The position numbers and the translations under genes were made by a program. Shown piece after piece: positions 9,461 through 20,010 of a stretch of 64,000 bases of DNA (its first letter is position 1; every line of letters begins with the position of its first letter). The notes below the pieces were generated by a model. It had not been told where the DNA came from. It worked only from the letters and a program-made list of their open reading frames with translations, and did not search any database. Source of the DNA: Rhynchopus euleeides (taxonomy: Eukaryota > Euglenozoa > Diplonemea > Diplonemida > Diplonemidae); assembly GCA_963210315.1 (NCBI GenBank), contig OY723298.1, positions 372,001 to 436,000 on the forward strand, written 5' to 3'.

Positions 9461-11290
9461 TTATGGCGCTCGCCATCGCCTCGGCGACGCCAGCTCCGCT
9501 TCTGCAAGCGTCCTCCCGCAGCTGTCACACGACGGCGCCTCGGGAACCGGCGGTGCCCCCGGCAGCCGGGCAAACTCCGAACCTGGGGGGACGCACACCG
9601 GGCGCACCGCCAGCTCCTCCTCGCTGGGAAGGGGCGGCTGCTCCAGCGGCGGCACGCCCTTCGCATCCCGGATGCGCCGCGCCCTGTCCGCTATCGCATC
9701 GGGCGTCCCGCTGTCGAACACCACGGCAGCCTTCGCATTCTGCAGCAGCGCCGCCACCTTCTCCGACAGCTCCTTCTCCAACACACCGGGCCCCGCCACC
9801 CAATCCGCCAGCCCTGAGGGCGGCGGCAGGTCATACGGCGTCACCTGCTCCCTCCACCTCCGGCTCTCCTGCCCCCCATCCCCATCCCGCCCCGACGCGA
9901 AGGCGGGGTCGACCAGAGTCCTCCCCGAATCCACCTCCTCCCAGGAGTGGTCCTCCTCCTCTTCAGGGGTGCAATCCGCACCCCACCAGGCGGGCCCCCC
10001 GCCGTCTGCCCCGCCAACCATGGAGTATACCCCGCCCTGCTGTGACGTGGCACCCCCGCCATCAGAGCCTGCAGCGCTGCTTCGGGAGAGGGCAGATCTG
10101 GAGAGGACCCCTCCCACACAGCCTTGGGGGGTGACTCCACCACCGCAACCACTGCCCCCTCCTCCACGGGGTGACAGACACCGCACGCTCCGACGGGTCG
10201 GGGAGGGGGACAGCGACTGACGTGCCGAAGAGGTGCATCCTCGCAACCCTGCTGTGTCAGAAGCTCTCTGAGGGACGGAGCCTCCACGCCGAGGCGCAGT
10301 GGTGCGGCGGGAGTGTTGGGGCTGCTGCTGCTGGGTAGACCTGCGGTGGCAGGGCTGAGGAGGTGCGGGAGGTGGGAGAGGCTGAGGTGTAAGCCCTGCG
10401 TCCCCCTCCTCGCTGCCGAGGATGTCGGTGAAGAGGCTCTTCAGCTGGAGGCGGAGCTCGTTGAGGAGGAGCGCCTTCCCAGAGCAGGTTGGGACGAGGT
10501 GTCGGTGCAGCTCATGCATCGCAATGTCGAGCGCAGAGAAGGTCCTCCGTTGGACACGCCGGAGCGGGATCGTGCCTTCCCCCCCACCCCTCGCCTCCGC
10601 CAGTATCGTGTCAGCGACCCCTGCGAGGTAACGCAGCTCCTCCCGCGACGAAGGCGCGGCGGAGGGGAATCGAACGGAGGTCCACACATATGTCCCATCC
10701 CCCCGCCGCTCCACAGAGCTCCCCGATGCGCTGCGGACGGGCGTCTCGTCCCTCTGGAAGAACCTCTCCGGTATCCGAGAGGAGCTGCCCGCCGCACTGG
10801 CCCTAAACCCTGCCCTCCTCCCAGCAACCTCGACAGCGAGGAGCTTCTGCAGGAGGCCCCCAGGGATGGGGCGGGGTTGCGGCTGCTGCTGCTGCTGCTG
10901 TTGCATCTCAACCCCGTCACCCTGGGGGGCGAGTGGTGGCGATTTGACTTGGGGGTCGACGTGGTGTCGTAGCAGCTGATGTTGCTGTTGCTGGTGAGCC
11001 CTGCCCTGCACTGCAGGTGCCTCCTGCTGCGGTTTTTTGAAGCGTCGGAGCAGCGCCTCGATGCTGAGCGTAGCATGCTGTGCCGTCGCAATGCAAGGGG
11101 ATTCATCCCCAGCCCTTGACCCAGGTGTCGAGTGGGGGGGATCGCCTGGGCGGGACGGGACACTGCCGCCGACGGCGGAGCCGTGGCCCCACAGCAGGGG
11201 GAGGTGCACCTGGGAGCCCTCGCGGGACGTGGAGTCGCAGCCGGTGCCGCTATGGAGGGGGGACGGGGAGGCACGGGCGTCGACCTCCAT
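9461..11290 (-). CDS. Low-complexity protein with a weak axonemal-dynein-light-chain-like segment
   Basis: The frame is open from 11401, but its first 37 codons read through the repeated intergenic module, so I prefer the ATG at 11290 (MEVDARASPSPLHS), giving about 609 aa. Most of it is Ser/Pro/Gly/Gln-rich and probably disordered, with a Q7 tract near residue 130. Residues about 233-290 form an amphipathic helical block, including RRTFSALDIAMHELHRHLV and ALLLNELRLQLKSLF. Its pattern (I-P-x-R-R, then helices with C-x-x-x-x-L-L-L-x-x-L-R) recalls the p28/AXDND1 axonemal dynein light chain family; this is a weak resemblance only. The C-terminal quarter has an acidic patch EEEEDHSWEEVDS, a helical block and a CDSCG pair. 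A flagellar or cytoskeletal role is a guess. Confidence 0.62.
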   Translation of the reverse strand: MEVDARASPSPLHSGTGCDSTSREGSQVHLPLLWGHGSAVGGSVPSRPGDPPHSTPGSRAGDESPCIATAQHATLSIEALLRRFKKPQQEAPAVQGRAHQQQQHQLLRHHVDPQVKSPPLAPQGDGVEMQQQQQQQPQPRPIPGGLLQKLLAVEVAGRRAGFRASAAGSSSRIPERFFQRDETPVRSASGSSVERRGDGTYVWTSVRFPSAAPSSREELRYLAGVADTILAEARGGGEGTIPLRRVQRRTFSALDIAMHELHRHLVPTCSGKALLLNELRLQLKSLFTDILGSEEGDAGLTPQPLPPPAPPQPCHRRSTQQQQPQHSRRTTAPRRGGSVPQRASDTAGLRGCTSSARQSLSPSPTRRSVRCLSPRGGGGSGCGGGVTPQGCVGGVLSRSALSRSSAAGSDGGGATSQQGGVYSMVGGADGGGPAWWGADCTPEEEEDHSWEEVDSGRTLVDPAFASGRDGDGGQESRRWREQVTPYDLPPPSGLADWVAGPGVLEKELSEKVAALLQNAKAAVVFDSGTPDAIADRARRIRDAKGVPPLEQPPLPSEEELAVRPVCVPPGSEFARLPGAPPVPEAPSCDSCGRTLAEAELASPRRWRAP

Positions 11291-11335
11291 GCTGCGCCCT
11301 GGTCCCTTGGGTCTGTGTGGGATGACGCTCCCAAT

Positions 11336-12906
11336 ATCTGCGTGGTGTGTGGTGGTGCTGTGATGCAAATCAAAACAGACCAAACCCAAACCCAAATCCA
11401 AATCAAATCACCCTGGGTGTGGGTGCGGGTGCGGGCGAGGGATCTGAGAGGTGGTGTCGTGAAAACAAAAGAGGGGGTGGGGTGGGGTGGGGTGGGGTGG
11501 GGGGCTGCGCTGCGATTTCATCTGCTTCCGTTGATTCCGTTGATTCCGTTGCGCCTGTTTTCTTTTGTGTGGCGACGCCAGACCACCACACCACACCACA
11601 CCACACCACACACAAGAACAAGGAGGGGTGTGGCAGTGGCACGGCCAGCCTGGCGGGACCCCGCGTGGCTGACGCCGGGATGGATGTACAAAGAAACATA
11701 TCCTCATCATCCACCGGTCAAAGTCAAATGGTGCAACTGAGCTGCATGTGACGCAGCACAGGGCACACAGCGCTGCTTGAGAGGCGAGGGTGCAGGCAGA
11801 GCGGGGAGGGGGGGGGGCTCAGACGCACACCTGTGCCGCCGAAGGACAAATATAAATATAAAAGCAGCTGGCGGTATGGCCGTATGGATCGCCGCAGGCA
11901 GAACAGGGGCGGCAGCACTCGAACCGATGTGTGGTGGTGAGACGGTGAGGCGGCGCCGTAGCGGACAGAACAGACTGCCTGTGGGATGCAAAAAAAAAGA
12001 CTCCGGATTTTTGTTTGTGCGCACGAGCGGCAGTGTGTTGTGGCCCCTCTGAAGGGCGCTGTGATTCAGTGGTTTTGTGTTGCTCTCTCAAAAAACACAC
12101 TGCGCGCGGGTACGATCCCACTGACTCTTTCGCTGTGACAAGCAAGCTTGTTTGCGCAGAAAAAACATACCCCACCCGGTACAGCGGCAGCAACAGGCGT
12201 GGGTGCAGCGTACCTTCGTAGTAGAGAAAAAGCAAGTCGGGTAAAGGGTGGGAAGGAGGGAGGGAGAGGGGAGAGGGGGAAGAAACAAACGGAAGGAAAT
12301 GGAAGTGGAAATGGAACACAGCAGACCAGCAGACACATGCCGTCACTTAAAACGGGTATATAGAGAAGGGGGAACGCGCACACACCCTCGCCCCGTGATG
12401 AGGTGAGATGTGGCACTGCAATGCGGCACTTCCTAGTGCTGCCTTCCACCTGTGGTTGCACTTACTCGGACCTGCTTACCTTGTGTCACATTTCCTCCTT
12501 CAAATGCAATGCATGAGAGGTTACAAAACAAAAAACAGCGGAATATTGGTACCCCGCTCTCTGTGTGTCCAGCATGTCAGAATCGCCCCGGTGCTGACCA
12601 CTTTTTGGACTGGGTTATACTGAACCAGGCTCCAACTCCAGGTTTCTGCACTTGAGAGAGAGAGAGAGAGCGAGCTAAAAAGCGCACCAACCCGCCTCCC
12701 CCCATCCCGCAAAGTATGAGATTCAGCCGTGCCGTGCCGTGCCGCACGTGCTGCCCTGGGTCCCTGCCCCGGCTCGAGGCGTATCGAGCGAAGCAGGACA
12801 CTTGGCGCACACACGCACAGCAGCAGCAGCAGCAGCAGCAGGGCCTGATTACTTTTTTTTTGTTCCCGTTCCCAGTGCACACAACTATCAAAAAAGATCA
12901 GCTGCC
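11336..12906 (-). repeat. Intergenic module, copy 1
   Basis: The block recurs at 15100-17615, 32498-33791 and 63140-64000, with partial copies near 19.8 and 36.0-36.6 kb. In coding-strand order it starts after the stop of a CAP/SCP gene and ends just before the next gene's start. Components seen in each full copy: a CAG repeat, TATATA in AACGGGTATATAGAG, ATGCAAAT octamers, a (GGGGT)n tract, TTCCGTTGATTCCGTTG, (CCACA)n, and the edge ATCTGCGTGGTGTGTGG. No coding potential was found. Copy 1 has an extra insertion at about 11998-12166. Confidence 0.85.
11998..12166. mobile_element. ~170-bp insertion in module copy 1, tRNA-like boxes (SINE candidate)
   Basis: The other three module copies go straight from GGGATGCAAGAAAAC to GATACCCCACC. 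Copy 1 carries about 170 extra bases here, bounded by A-rich sequence on both sides. Inside, TGATTCAGTGG (12062-12072) resembles a pol III A box and GGTACGATCCC (12109-12119) a B box with one mismatch, separated by a plausible stem-loop. No acceptor stem can be formed, so it is not a functional tRNA. Its 3' part (CTGTGACAAGCAAGCTTG) also occurs near 5430. SINE identity is inferred. Confidence 0.4.
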
Positions 12907-15064
12907 TCACGCCCCACACGTGTCCAGCTCAAACGAGGTCACCTCCCCGTCCAGCGGGCTGTCATATGACCAGTGGCTCAGCCCGATGAGGTTGCCGCTC
13001 CGCTGCACGGCAAGCGGTGCAGTGACGGGCCCCTGTGCACACAGAGCACCGTCCACATACATCGCCGCCTTTCCGTTCAGCACAGACGCCTCGAAGGCAA
13101 AGGTGCGCCCCAGAGGTGCCTGCCTGTCGCATGTGATGGACTGCGAACGGGCGCCCACAAACACGAACAGCGACAGCTTGCCGCTCCACCCGTGCTGTGT
13201 GACAAGCACGTTGTCCTTGCTAGGCCCGTTCCCAAAGTCAAACACACGCGCATATTTGCCGTACTTGTTGATCAGAACACGGGCCGTCACACGGAAGTTC
13301 CCGCCGAACGTCAGCGGCGCCTTCTGGTCAAACGTGTCGGCGGACTGGAATGACACAACCTGCGCCGCCTGTGGGCACTCGGTGTGCGCCGGGTCGACGT
13401 CGACGGGTGCGGGGGTCGCAACAGCCAGAGGTACAGGCGTAGCTGTGCTGGGCACTGCGGTCGCCGGGGGTGTAGGTGTTGCTGTGCTGGGGACTGCAGT
13501 CGCAGGGGGTGCAGGCGTAGCTGTGTTGGGCACTGCGGTCGTAGGGGGTGTAGGTGTCGCTGTGCTGGGCACTGCAGTTGGGACAGCGTCCGGCATCGGA
13601 GTCGCCGAGGGGACTGCGTTGCCAGCCCCACACATGTCCAGCTGAAACCAGGACACCTCGCCCACCAGCGGGAGGTCGGTTGCCCAGTGGCTCTTCCCGA
13701 TGAAGTTGCCACTCCGCTCCACGACACGCGGTGCAGCGATGGGCCCCTCTCCACACAACTCACCGTTCACATACAGCGCCCCCTGTCCGTCGATCACAGA
13801 CGCCTCGAAGGTAAAGGTCTTGTCCAGCGGAGTAGCCCTGTTGCATTTGATGGACTGCCAACGGGTGCCCACAAGCACGGACAGCGCCAGCCTGTGGACG
13901 CCCCCGTCCTGATGGAGAACCACGTTGTCCATGTCAGGCCCGTTCCCAAAGTCAAACACACGCACACTGCGGGTGAACAGTCCGATCAGAGCAGTGCCCG
14001 TCACACGGAAGTTCCCGCCAAACGTCAGCGGCGCGTTCTGGTCAAACGTGTTGGCGGACACGAATGACACAACCCGCTCCGCCTGCGGGCACTCGGTTTG
14101 CGCCGCGTTGGGGGGTGCGGGCGTCGGAGGTCCGGGTGTAGCTGTGCTGGGCACCTCAGTCGGGGGCGGGACTGCGGTGTAATAGTTATCGTGCTTCTGG
14201 CAGGCCGACACTGGGCGCCCCAGCCCGTCGTCGCACTGTGTGATGGTGTCGTTCTTCTCATAGGTCGTGAACCAGAGCCGGTTGATCCCCCCCGTGCACA
14301 GGTGATCGTCGCAGATGTTGGAGTCCATATTCCAGTAGCTGCACCCGATGCAGATGGAAGCATAGTAGTCATTCAGCCCGTCCTCATACGGGTAGCCCGC
14401 ATCCATCGGCGGCCAGTAGTTGCACTGCACCACCACCCCCGAATTCCACTGGGGAGGTGCACCCACGATCCCGTTCTCGCAGGTAGCTGCCGCGCAGCCG
14501 ATGTAGCGCGACCTGATGCTGAGCACCTGGTTCCAGTGCCCGCATGTATCCGCGTAGCAGGTCTTCCGCTGCCAGTCGAACAGGTTCCCCTCAGCCACCC
14601 ACCCGTTCACAGAGTTTTTCATAAACGCTGATTTGCTCGCCGCCTCTGAAATCGTCGTCGTTGTTCTTAAAAAGCGCGACATTTTCCCCTGCGGTCAGAG
14701 GCGTTCCCCATCCGTACGACACCTTGTCCTTTATCTCCTTGTAGTCGTCATTGATCCCACCCGATCCGCCGAAGTGCCCGTAGTAGCAGTTTGCCGCCCG
14801 CTTCTTCGCCATCGCCTCCAAACCGGGGTCCCAGTACATCTCCGGGATCCCGGCAGCCACCGGGTGCCTACCATTTGGGCCCTGCCCGCCCTTCGCCCAC
14901 AACCTCCGCTTTGCGTTGTGCGCGTCCAGCATTGCCCGCTTATCCTCCAAACTCAGCTCTGCGACAATACCAGGGGGTGCGCCATGTGCAAAGCTGCCGC
15001 ACCACCCCGCTACCGCCACACCGACTAGCGCCATCCGCCAGGGGGGGCACGCGCTGCCGTGCAT
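12907..15064 (-). pseudogene. CAP/SCP plus two LamG-like domains, copy 1 (2-bp deletion)
   Basis: It is homologous along its whole length to the intact 721-aa genes at 17616-19781 and 33792-35957. The start, signal peptide and first two thirds of the CAP domain are intact from 15064. Near 14648 it lacks two bases present in the other copies (CTCTGAAATC against CTCTGTGAAATC), which shifts the frame and truncates the protein at 157 aa. The remaining 591-codon frame is otherwise open to 12907. The first LamG-like domain differs from copies 2 and 3 at several positions (for example TRSVRVFDF and RATPLDK), so copy 1 is the more divergent. The open downstream frame suggests recent inactivation, or an assembly error at this site. 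Confidence 0.8.
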
Positions 15065-15099
15065 AGCTGGGGCTGTGAAGTGAAGGAACGCTTACCGAT

Positions 15100-17615
15100 C
15101 CCGTTATCTGCGTGATGTGTGGTGGTGATGTGATGCAAATCAAATCAAACTAAATCCAAATACAAATCAAATCAAAGCACACCGGTTGTGGGTGTGGGTG
15201 CGGGTGCGGGCGAGGGATCTGAGAGGTGGTGTCGTGAAAACAAAAGAGGGGGTGGGGTGGGGTGGGGTGGGGTGGGGGGCTGCGCTGCGATTTCATCTGC
15301 TTCCGTTGATTCCGTTGATTCCGTTGCGCCTGTTTTCTTTTGTGTGGCGACGCCAGACCACCACACCACACCACACCACACACAAGAACAAGGAGGGGCG
15401 TGGCAGTGGCACGGCCAGCCTGGCGGGACCCCGCGTGGCTGACGCCGGGATGGATGTACAAAGAAACATATGGCTTCGTTCATTAACACCCCCCCCCCCC
15501 AGATTGGGCCTTTTAGCCATTTTTGGCCAAAAATTTGGAAGAATCGCATTCACCACCCTCGTCTGCCCCCACCTGCACTTAGGGGGGTCCGGGGGGGCCA
15601 CGGGGGACCCAGGAGTTCATTTTGCTCACTCATTGGCATGAGAAACGGGGAAAAATACCTTCTCGCGAGCCTGGTACCGGATCACAAAAGAGCTGCCGAA
15701 ATCGGCGTAAGTCTTCGTTCGACGAAACAGATGAGGGATCAGCTTGCTCGCGGAGTGGTCGTAGTCAGTGTCTCGGTGTGCTGGCACCGAGCATCATTCA
15801 GCAGGTGACAGGACTTCGACCTGGAGAGCAAACGCCACATCGTCCACGGGTTCCGGGATGACGGATAGTCAGAAGAGTGTAACATGCCCGTAGGTGCAGG
15901 GTGTTCTCGAGGCAAGGGTGAGCCCCGGCGGTCGACCCACTACGATTCACAGAGGACAACATCGATACGAACCAGTGTTCGACGGTGTGCTGATTCGAAT
16001 GCACAGATGAGGGTCCCGCAAATCAGGCATCTACCTGCGCTCATTGCAGCTTTGGAAGGACACTGTCTGGTAAAACCAGACGGTGGCGGACGAGTGTGGT
16101 GAAAGACGGGTATTATCTGCACAGCTCAACGACCAATTACATGTGTCACACAAGGCCATCCGACTGGTGGCTACTGCACTCGGGAGGGCAGCCCCCAGAC
16201 GGAGTGAAAACATCTGCCGCAGCCAGTAGGACCACCACACGTCGGGGAGGAACTGCAGGATTTGCTCGACTCTGATGGTTCATTCTGACTTTTGTTTGGG
16301 GTCTGGCAACTCTGGCGCAACTCTGGCAACTGTGTCGACATCAATGGAGGCGCAACGAACGAAGCCCCTATCAAAGGAGTCCCTGGTTCCCTCGTGGATG
16401 CCATGTGCTCTGGTCCGGGTAAATACCAGAAGGCAGGAGAGTCGCAGAGACGGCCTAATGGAGCGTGGAAAAATGACACATCCCCCTCATGATTATGGGT
16501 CTTTTGCACAAAAATGGCCGGAAAAAGGCCTCCCAAGTGCCCCCGAACCTGTTTTCCCACCTCGAGGGTGGTTGCGAGGGTGGTGAATACGATTTTTCCC
16601 AATTTTCGCCCAAAAATGGCTAAAAGGCCCAATCTGGGGGGGGGTGTTTATGAACGAACCCATATCCTCATCATCCACCGGTCAAAGTCAAATGGTGCAA
16701 CTGAGCTGGGCTGCTGTGCGCGGCATGTGACGCAGCACAGGGCACACAGCGCTGCTTGAGAGGCGAGGGTGCAGGCAGAGCGGGGGGGTGCTCAGGCGCA
16801 CACCTGTGCCGCCGAAGGACAAATATAAATATAAAAGCAGCTGGCGGTATGGCCGTATGGATCGCCGCAGGCAGAACAGGGGCGGCAGCACTCGAACCGA
16901 TGTGTGGTGGTGAGACGGTGAGGCGGCGCCGTAGCGAACAGAACAGACTGCCTGTGGGATGCAAGAAAACAAAAACGATACCCCACCCGGTACAGCCGCA
17001 GCAACAGGCGTGGGTGCAGCGTACCGTCGTAGTAGAGAAAAAGCAAGTCGGGTAAAGGGTGGGAAGGAGGGAGGGAGAGGGGAGAGGGGGAAGAAACAAA
17101 CGAAAGGAAATGGAAATGGAACACAGCAGACCAGCAGACACATGCCGTCACTTAAAACGGGTATATAGAGAAGGGGGAACACGCACACACCCTCGCCCTG
17201 TGATGAGGTGAGATGTGGCACTGCAATGCGGCACTTCCTAGTGCCGCCTTCCACCTGTGGTTGCATTAAATCGGACCTGCTTACCTTGTGCCACATTTCC
17301 TCCTTCAAATGCAATGCATGAGAGGTTACAAAACAAAAAACAGCGGAATATTGGTACCCCGCTCTCTGTGTGCCCAGCATGTCAGAACCGCCCCGGAGAA
17401 CCAACCCGCCTCCCCCCATCCCGCAAAGTATGAGATTCAGCCGTGCCGTGCCGCACGTGCTGCCCTGGGTCCCTGCCCCGGCTCGAGGCGTATCGAGCGA
17501 AGCAGGACACTTGGCGCACACACGCACAGCAGCAGCAGCAGCAGCAGCAGGGCCTGATTACTTTTTTTTTGTTCCCGTTCCCAGTGCACACAACTATCAA
17601 AAAAGATCAGCTGCC
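15100..17615 (-). repeat. Intergenic module, copy 2, split by a transposon
   Basis: The same module as at 11336-12906, lying downstream of CAP/SCP copy 2 and upstream of copy 1. It is interrupted at 15471-16662 by an inverted-terminal-repeat element. The pre-insertion join AAGAAACATATCCTCATCAT is preserved in the other three copies. Confidence 0.85.
15471..16662. mobile_element. TA-flanked non-autonomous DNA transposon (1,192 bp) with verified empty sites
   Basis: Termini are inverted: the left starts TGGCTTCGTTCATTAACACC, and the right end read inwards starts TGGGTTCGTTCATAAACACC. Similarity continues for about 90 bp through AGATTGGGCCTTTTAGCCAT and ATTCACCACCCTCG. The flanks are TA (15469-15470 and 16663-16664), and three other module copies show the unoccupied site with a single TA. 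Internal frames are short and not protein-like, so it is non-autonomous. The TA duplication fits the IS630/Tc1/mariner group; the family is inferred from the TSD only. Confidence 0.88.
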
Positions 17616-19781
17616 TCACGCCCCACACGTGTCCAGCTCAAACGAGGTCACCTCCCCGTCCAGCGGGCTGTCATATGACCAGTGGCTCAGCCCGATGAGG
17701 TTGCCGCTCCGCTGCACGGCAAGCGGTGCAGTGACGGGCCCCTGTGCACACAGAGCACCGTCCACATACATCGCCGCCTTTCCGTTCAGCACAGACGCCT
17801 CGAAGGCAAAGGTGCGCCCCAGAGGTGCCTGCCTGTCGCATGTGATGGACTGCGAACGGGCGCCCACAAACACGAACAGCGACAGCTTGCCGCTCCACCC
17901 GTGCTGTGTGACAAGCACGTTGTCCTTGCTAGGCCCGTTCCCAAAGTCAAACACACGCGCATATTTGCCGTACTTGTTGATCAGAACACGGGCCGTCACA
18001 CGGAAGTTCCCGCCGAACGTCAGCGGCGCCTTCTGGTCAAACGTGTCGGCGGACTGGAATGACACAACCTGCGCCGCCTGTGGGCACTCGGTGTGCGCCG
18101 GGTCGACGTCGACGGGTGCGGGGGTCGCAACAGCCGGAGGTACAGGCGTAGCCGTGCTGGGCACTGCGGTCGCGGGGGGTGTAGGTGTCGCTGTGCTGGG
18201 GACTGCAGTTGCAGGGGGTGCAGGCGTAGCTGTGTTGGGCACTGCGGTCGCAGGGGGTGCAGGTGTCGCTGTGCTGGGCACTGCAGTTGGGACTGCGTCC
18301 GGCATCGGAGTCGCCGAGGGGACTGCGTTGCCAGCCCCACACATGTCCAGCTGAAACCAGGACACCTCGCCATCCAGCGGGAGGTCGGTTGCCCAGTGGC
18401 TCTTCCCGATGAAGTTGCCACTCCGCTCCACGACACGCGGTGCAGCGATGGGCCCCTCTCCACACAACTCACCGTTCATATACAGCGCCCCCTGTCCGTC
18501 GATCACAGACGCCTCGAAGGTAAAGGCCTTGTCATAATAAGGATAAGGCTTGTTGCATTTGATGGACTGCCAACGGGTGCCCACAAGCACGGACAGCGCC
18601 AGCCTGTGGGCGCCCCCGTCCTGATGGAGAACCACGTTGTCCCCCATGTCAGGCCCGTTCCCAAAGTCAAACACACGCGCACTGCGGCGGGGCAGTTCGA
18701 TCAGAGCAGTGCCCGTCACACGGAAGTTCCCGCCAAACGTCAGCGGCGCGTTCTGGTCAAACGTGTCGGCGGACACGAATGACACAACCCGCTCCGCCTG
18801 CGGGCACTCGGTTTGCGCCGCGTTGGGGGGTGCGGGCGTCAGAGGTGCAGGTGTAGCTGTGCTGGGCACCTCAGTCGGGGGCGGGACTGCGGTGTAATAG
18901 TTATCGTGCTTCTGGCAGGCCGACACTGGGCGCCCCAGCCCGTCGTCGCACTGTGTGATGGTGTCGTTCTTCTCATAGGTCGTGAACCAGAGCCGGTTGA
19001 TCCCCCCCGTGCACAGGTGATCGTCGCAGATGTTGGAGTCCATATTCCAGTAGCTGCACCCGATGCAGATGGAAGCATAGTAGTCATTCAGCCCGTCCTC
19101 ATACGGGTAGCCCGCATCCATCGGCGGCCAGTAGTTGCACTGCACCACCGCCCCCGAATTCCACTGGGGAGGTGCACCCACGATCCCGTTCTCGCAGGTA
19201 GCTGCCGCGCAGCCGATGTAGCGCGACCTGATGCTGAGCACCAGGTTCCAGTGCCCGCATGTATCCGCGTAGCAGGTCTTCCGCTGCCAGTCGAACAGGT
19301 TCCCCTCAGCCACCCACCCGTTCACAGAGTTTTTCATAAACGCTGATTTGCTCGCCGCCTCTGTGAAATCGTCGTCGTTGTTCTTAAAAAGCGCGACATT
19401 TTCCCCTGCGGTCAGAGGCGTTCCCCATCCGTACGACACCTTGTCCTTTATCTCCTTGTAGTCGTCATTGATCCCACCCGATCCGCCGAAGTGCCCGTAG
19501 TAGCAGTTTGCCGCCCGCTTCTTCGCCATCGCCTCCAAACCGGGGTCCCAGTACATCTCCGGGATCCCGGCAGCCACCGGGTGCCTACCATTTGGGCCCT
19601 GCCCGCCCTTCGCCCACAACCTCCGCTTTGCGTTGTGCGCGTCCAGCATTGCCCGCTTATCCTCCAAACTCAGCTCTGCGACAATACCAGGGGGTGCGCC
19701 ATGTGCAAAGCTGCCGCACCACCCCGCTACCGCCACACCGACTAGCGCCATCCGCCAGGGGGGGCACGCGCTGCCGTGCAT
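17616..19781 (-). CDS. Secreted CAP/SCP protein with two LamG-like domains, copy 2
   Basis: 721 aa. A signal peptide (MALVGVAVAGWCGSFAHG region, residues 10-28) is followed by a CAP/SCP/PR-1 domain at about residues 37-215, with family hallmarks LDAHNAKRR, AKKRAANCYYGHF, TAGENVALF and the later CNYWPP. Residues about 255-290 form a Cys-containing tail, then a Thr/Pro/Ala spacer. Two related concanavalin-like (LamG-type) domains follow at about 305-480 and 565-721, each beginning with ECPQA and containing APLTFGGNFRVT, RVFDFGNGP, FEASV and LDTCGA or LDMCGA. The spacer between them is an ATPAPPATAVPST repeat. It is probably an extracellular or surface protein; the CAP role (sterol binding, protease or other) cannot be decided. 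A candidate splice acceptor lies 8 nt before the ATG. Confidence 0.85.
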   Translation of the reverse strand: MHGSACPPWRMALVGVAVAGWCGSFAHGAPPGIVAELSLEDKRAMLDAHNAKRRLWAKGGQGPNGRHPVAAGIPEMYWDPGLEAMAKKRAANCYYGHFGGSGGINDDYKEIKDKVSYGWGTPLTAGENVALFKNNDDDFTEAASKSAFMKNSVNGWVAEGNLFDWQRKTCYADTCGHWNLVLSIRSRYIGCAAATCENGIVGAPPQWNSGAVVQCNYWPPMDAGYPYEDGLNDYYASICIGCSYWNMDSNICDDHLCTGGINRLWFTTYEKNDTITQCDDGLGRPVSACQKHDNYYTAVPPPTEVPSTATPAPLTPAPPNAAQTECPQAERVVSFVSADTFDQNAPLTFGGNFRVTGTALIELPRRSARVFDFGNGPDMGDNVVLHQDGGAHRLALSVLVGTRWQSIKCNKPYPYYDKAFTFEASVIDGQGALYMNGELCGEGPIAAPRVVERSGNFIGKSHWATDLPLDGEVSWFQLDMCGAGNAVPSATPMPDAVPTAVPSTATPAPPATAVPNTATPAPPATAVPSTATPTPPATAVPSTATPVPPAVATPAPVDVDPAHTECPQAAQVVSFQSADTFDQKAPLTFGGNFRVTARVLINKYGKYARVFDFGNGPSKDNVLVTQHGWSGKLSLFVFVGARSQSITCDRQAPLGRTFAFEASVLNGKAAMYVDGALCAQGPVTAPLAVQRSGNLIGLSHWSYDSPLDGEVTSFELDTCGA

Positions 19782-19818
19782 AGCTGGGGCTGTGAAGTGA
19801 AGGAACGCTTACCGATCC
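19782..19818 (-). promoter_or_regulatory. Candidate trans-splice acceptor before CAP/SCP start
   Basis: The coding strand reads TTCCTTCACTTCACAG|CCCCAGCT and then ATG. The same sequence precedes copies 1 (15065-15100) and 3 (35958-35994). A pyrimidine tract ending in CAG eight bases before the start is what a spliced-leader acceptor would look like. A GTAAGC lies only 23 bases upstream of the AG, too close for a normal intron. Confidence 0.4.
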
Positions 19819-19821
19819 CGT

Positions 19822-20010
19822 TATCTGCGTGATGTCTGGTGGTGATGTGATGCAAATCAAATCAAACTAAATCCAAATACAAATCAAATCAAAGCACACC
19901 GGTTGTGGGTGTGGGTGCGGGTGCGGGCGAGGGATCTGAGGTGGTGTCGTGAAAACAAAAGAGGGGGTGGGGTGGGGTGGGGGGCCGCGCTGCGATTTCA
20001 TCTGATTCCG
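19822..20010 (-). repeat. Intergenic module, partial copy upstream of CAP/SCP copy 2
   Basis: Only the gene-proximal part of the module is present (ATGCAAAT motif, GGGTGCGGGTGCGGGCGAGG, GGTGTCGTGAAAAC, a GGGGT tract and GCGCTGCGATTTCATCTG). Similarity stops at about 20010, where unrelated sequence begins. Confidence 0.8.

Noticed and set aside
11570..11620. Telomere-like CCACA tract
   Set aside because: It is a short internal microsatellite within the duplicated module and recurs at each copy, not a chromosome end.
13384..14182. Plus-strand frames across CAP/SCP copies
   Set aside because: They are shadows of the Thr/Pro/Ala repeats and LamG-like domains on the minus strand, repeated identically in all copies.
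16880..16930. tRNA B-box-like CGGTTCGAGTGC on the minus strand (also in the other module copies)
   Set aside because: No matching A box, anticodon arm or acceptor stem could be drawn.
19790..19814. 23-bp intron (GTAAGC to CACAG) in the CAP/SCP leader
   Set aside because: Far too short for spliceosomal splicing; the AG is more likely a leader acceptor.
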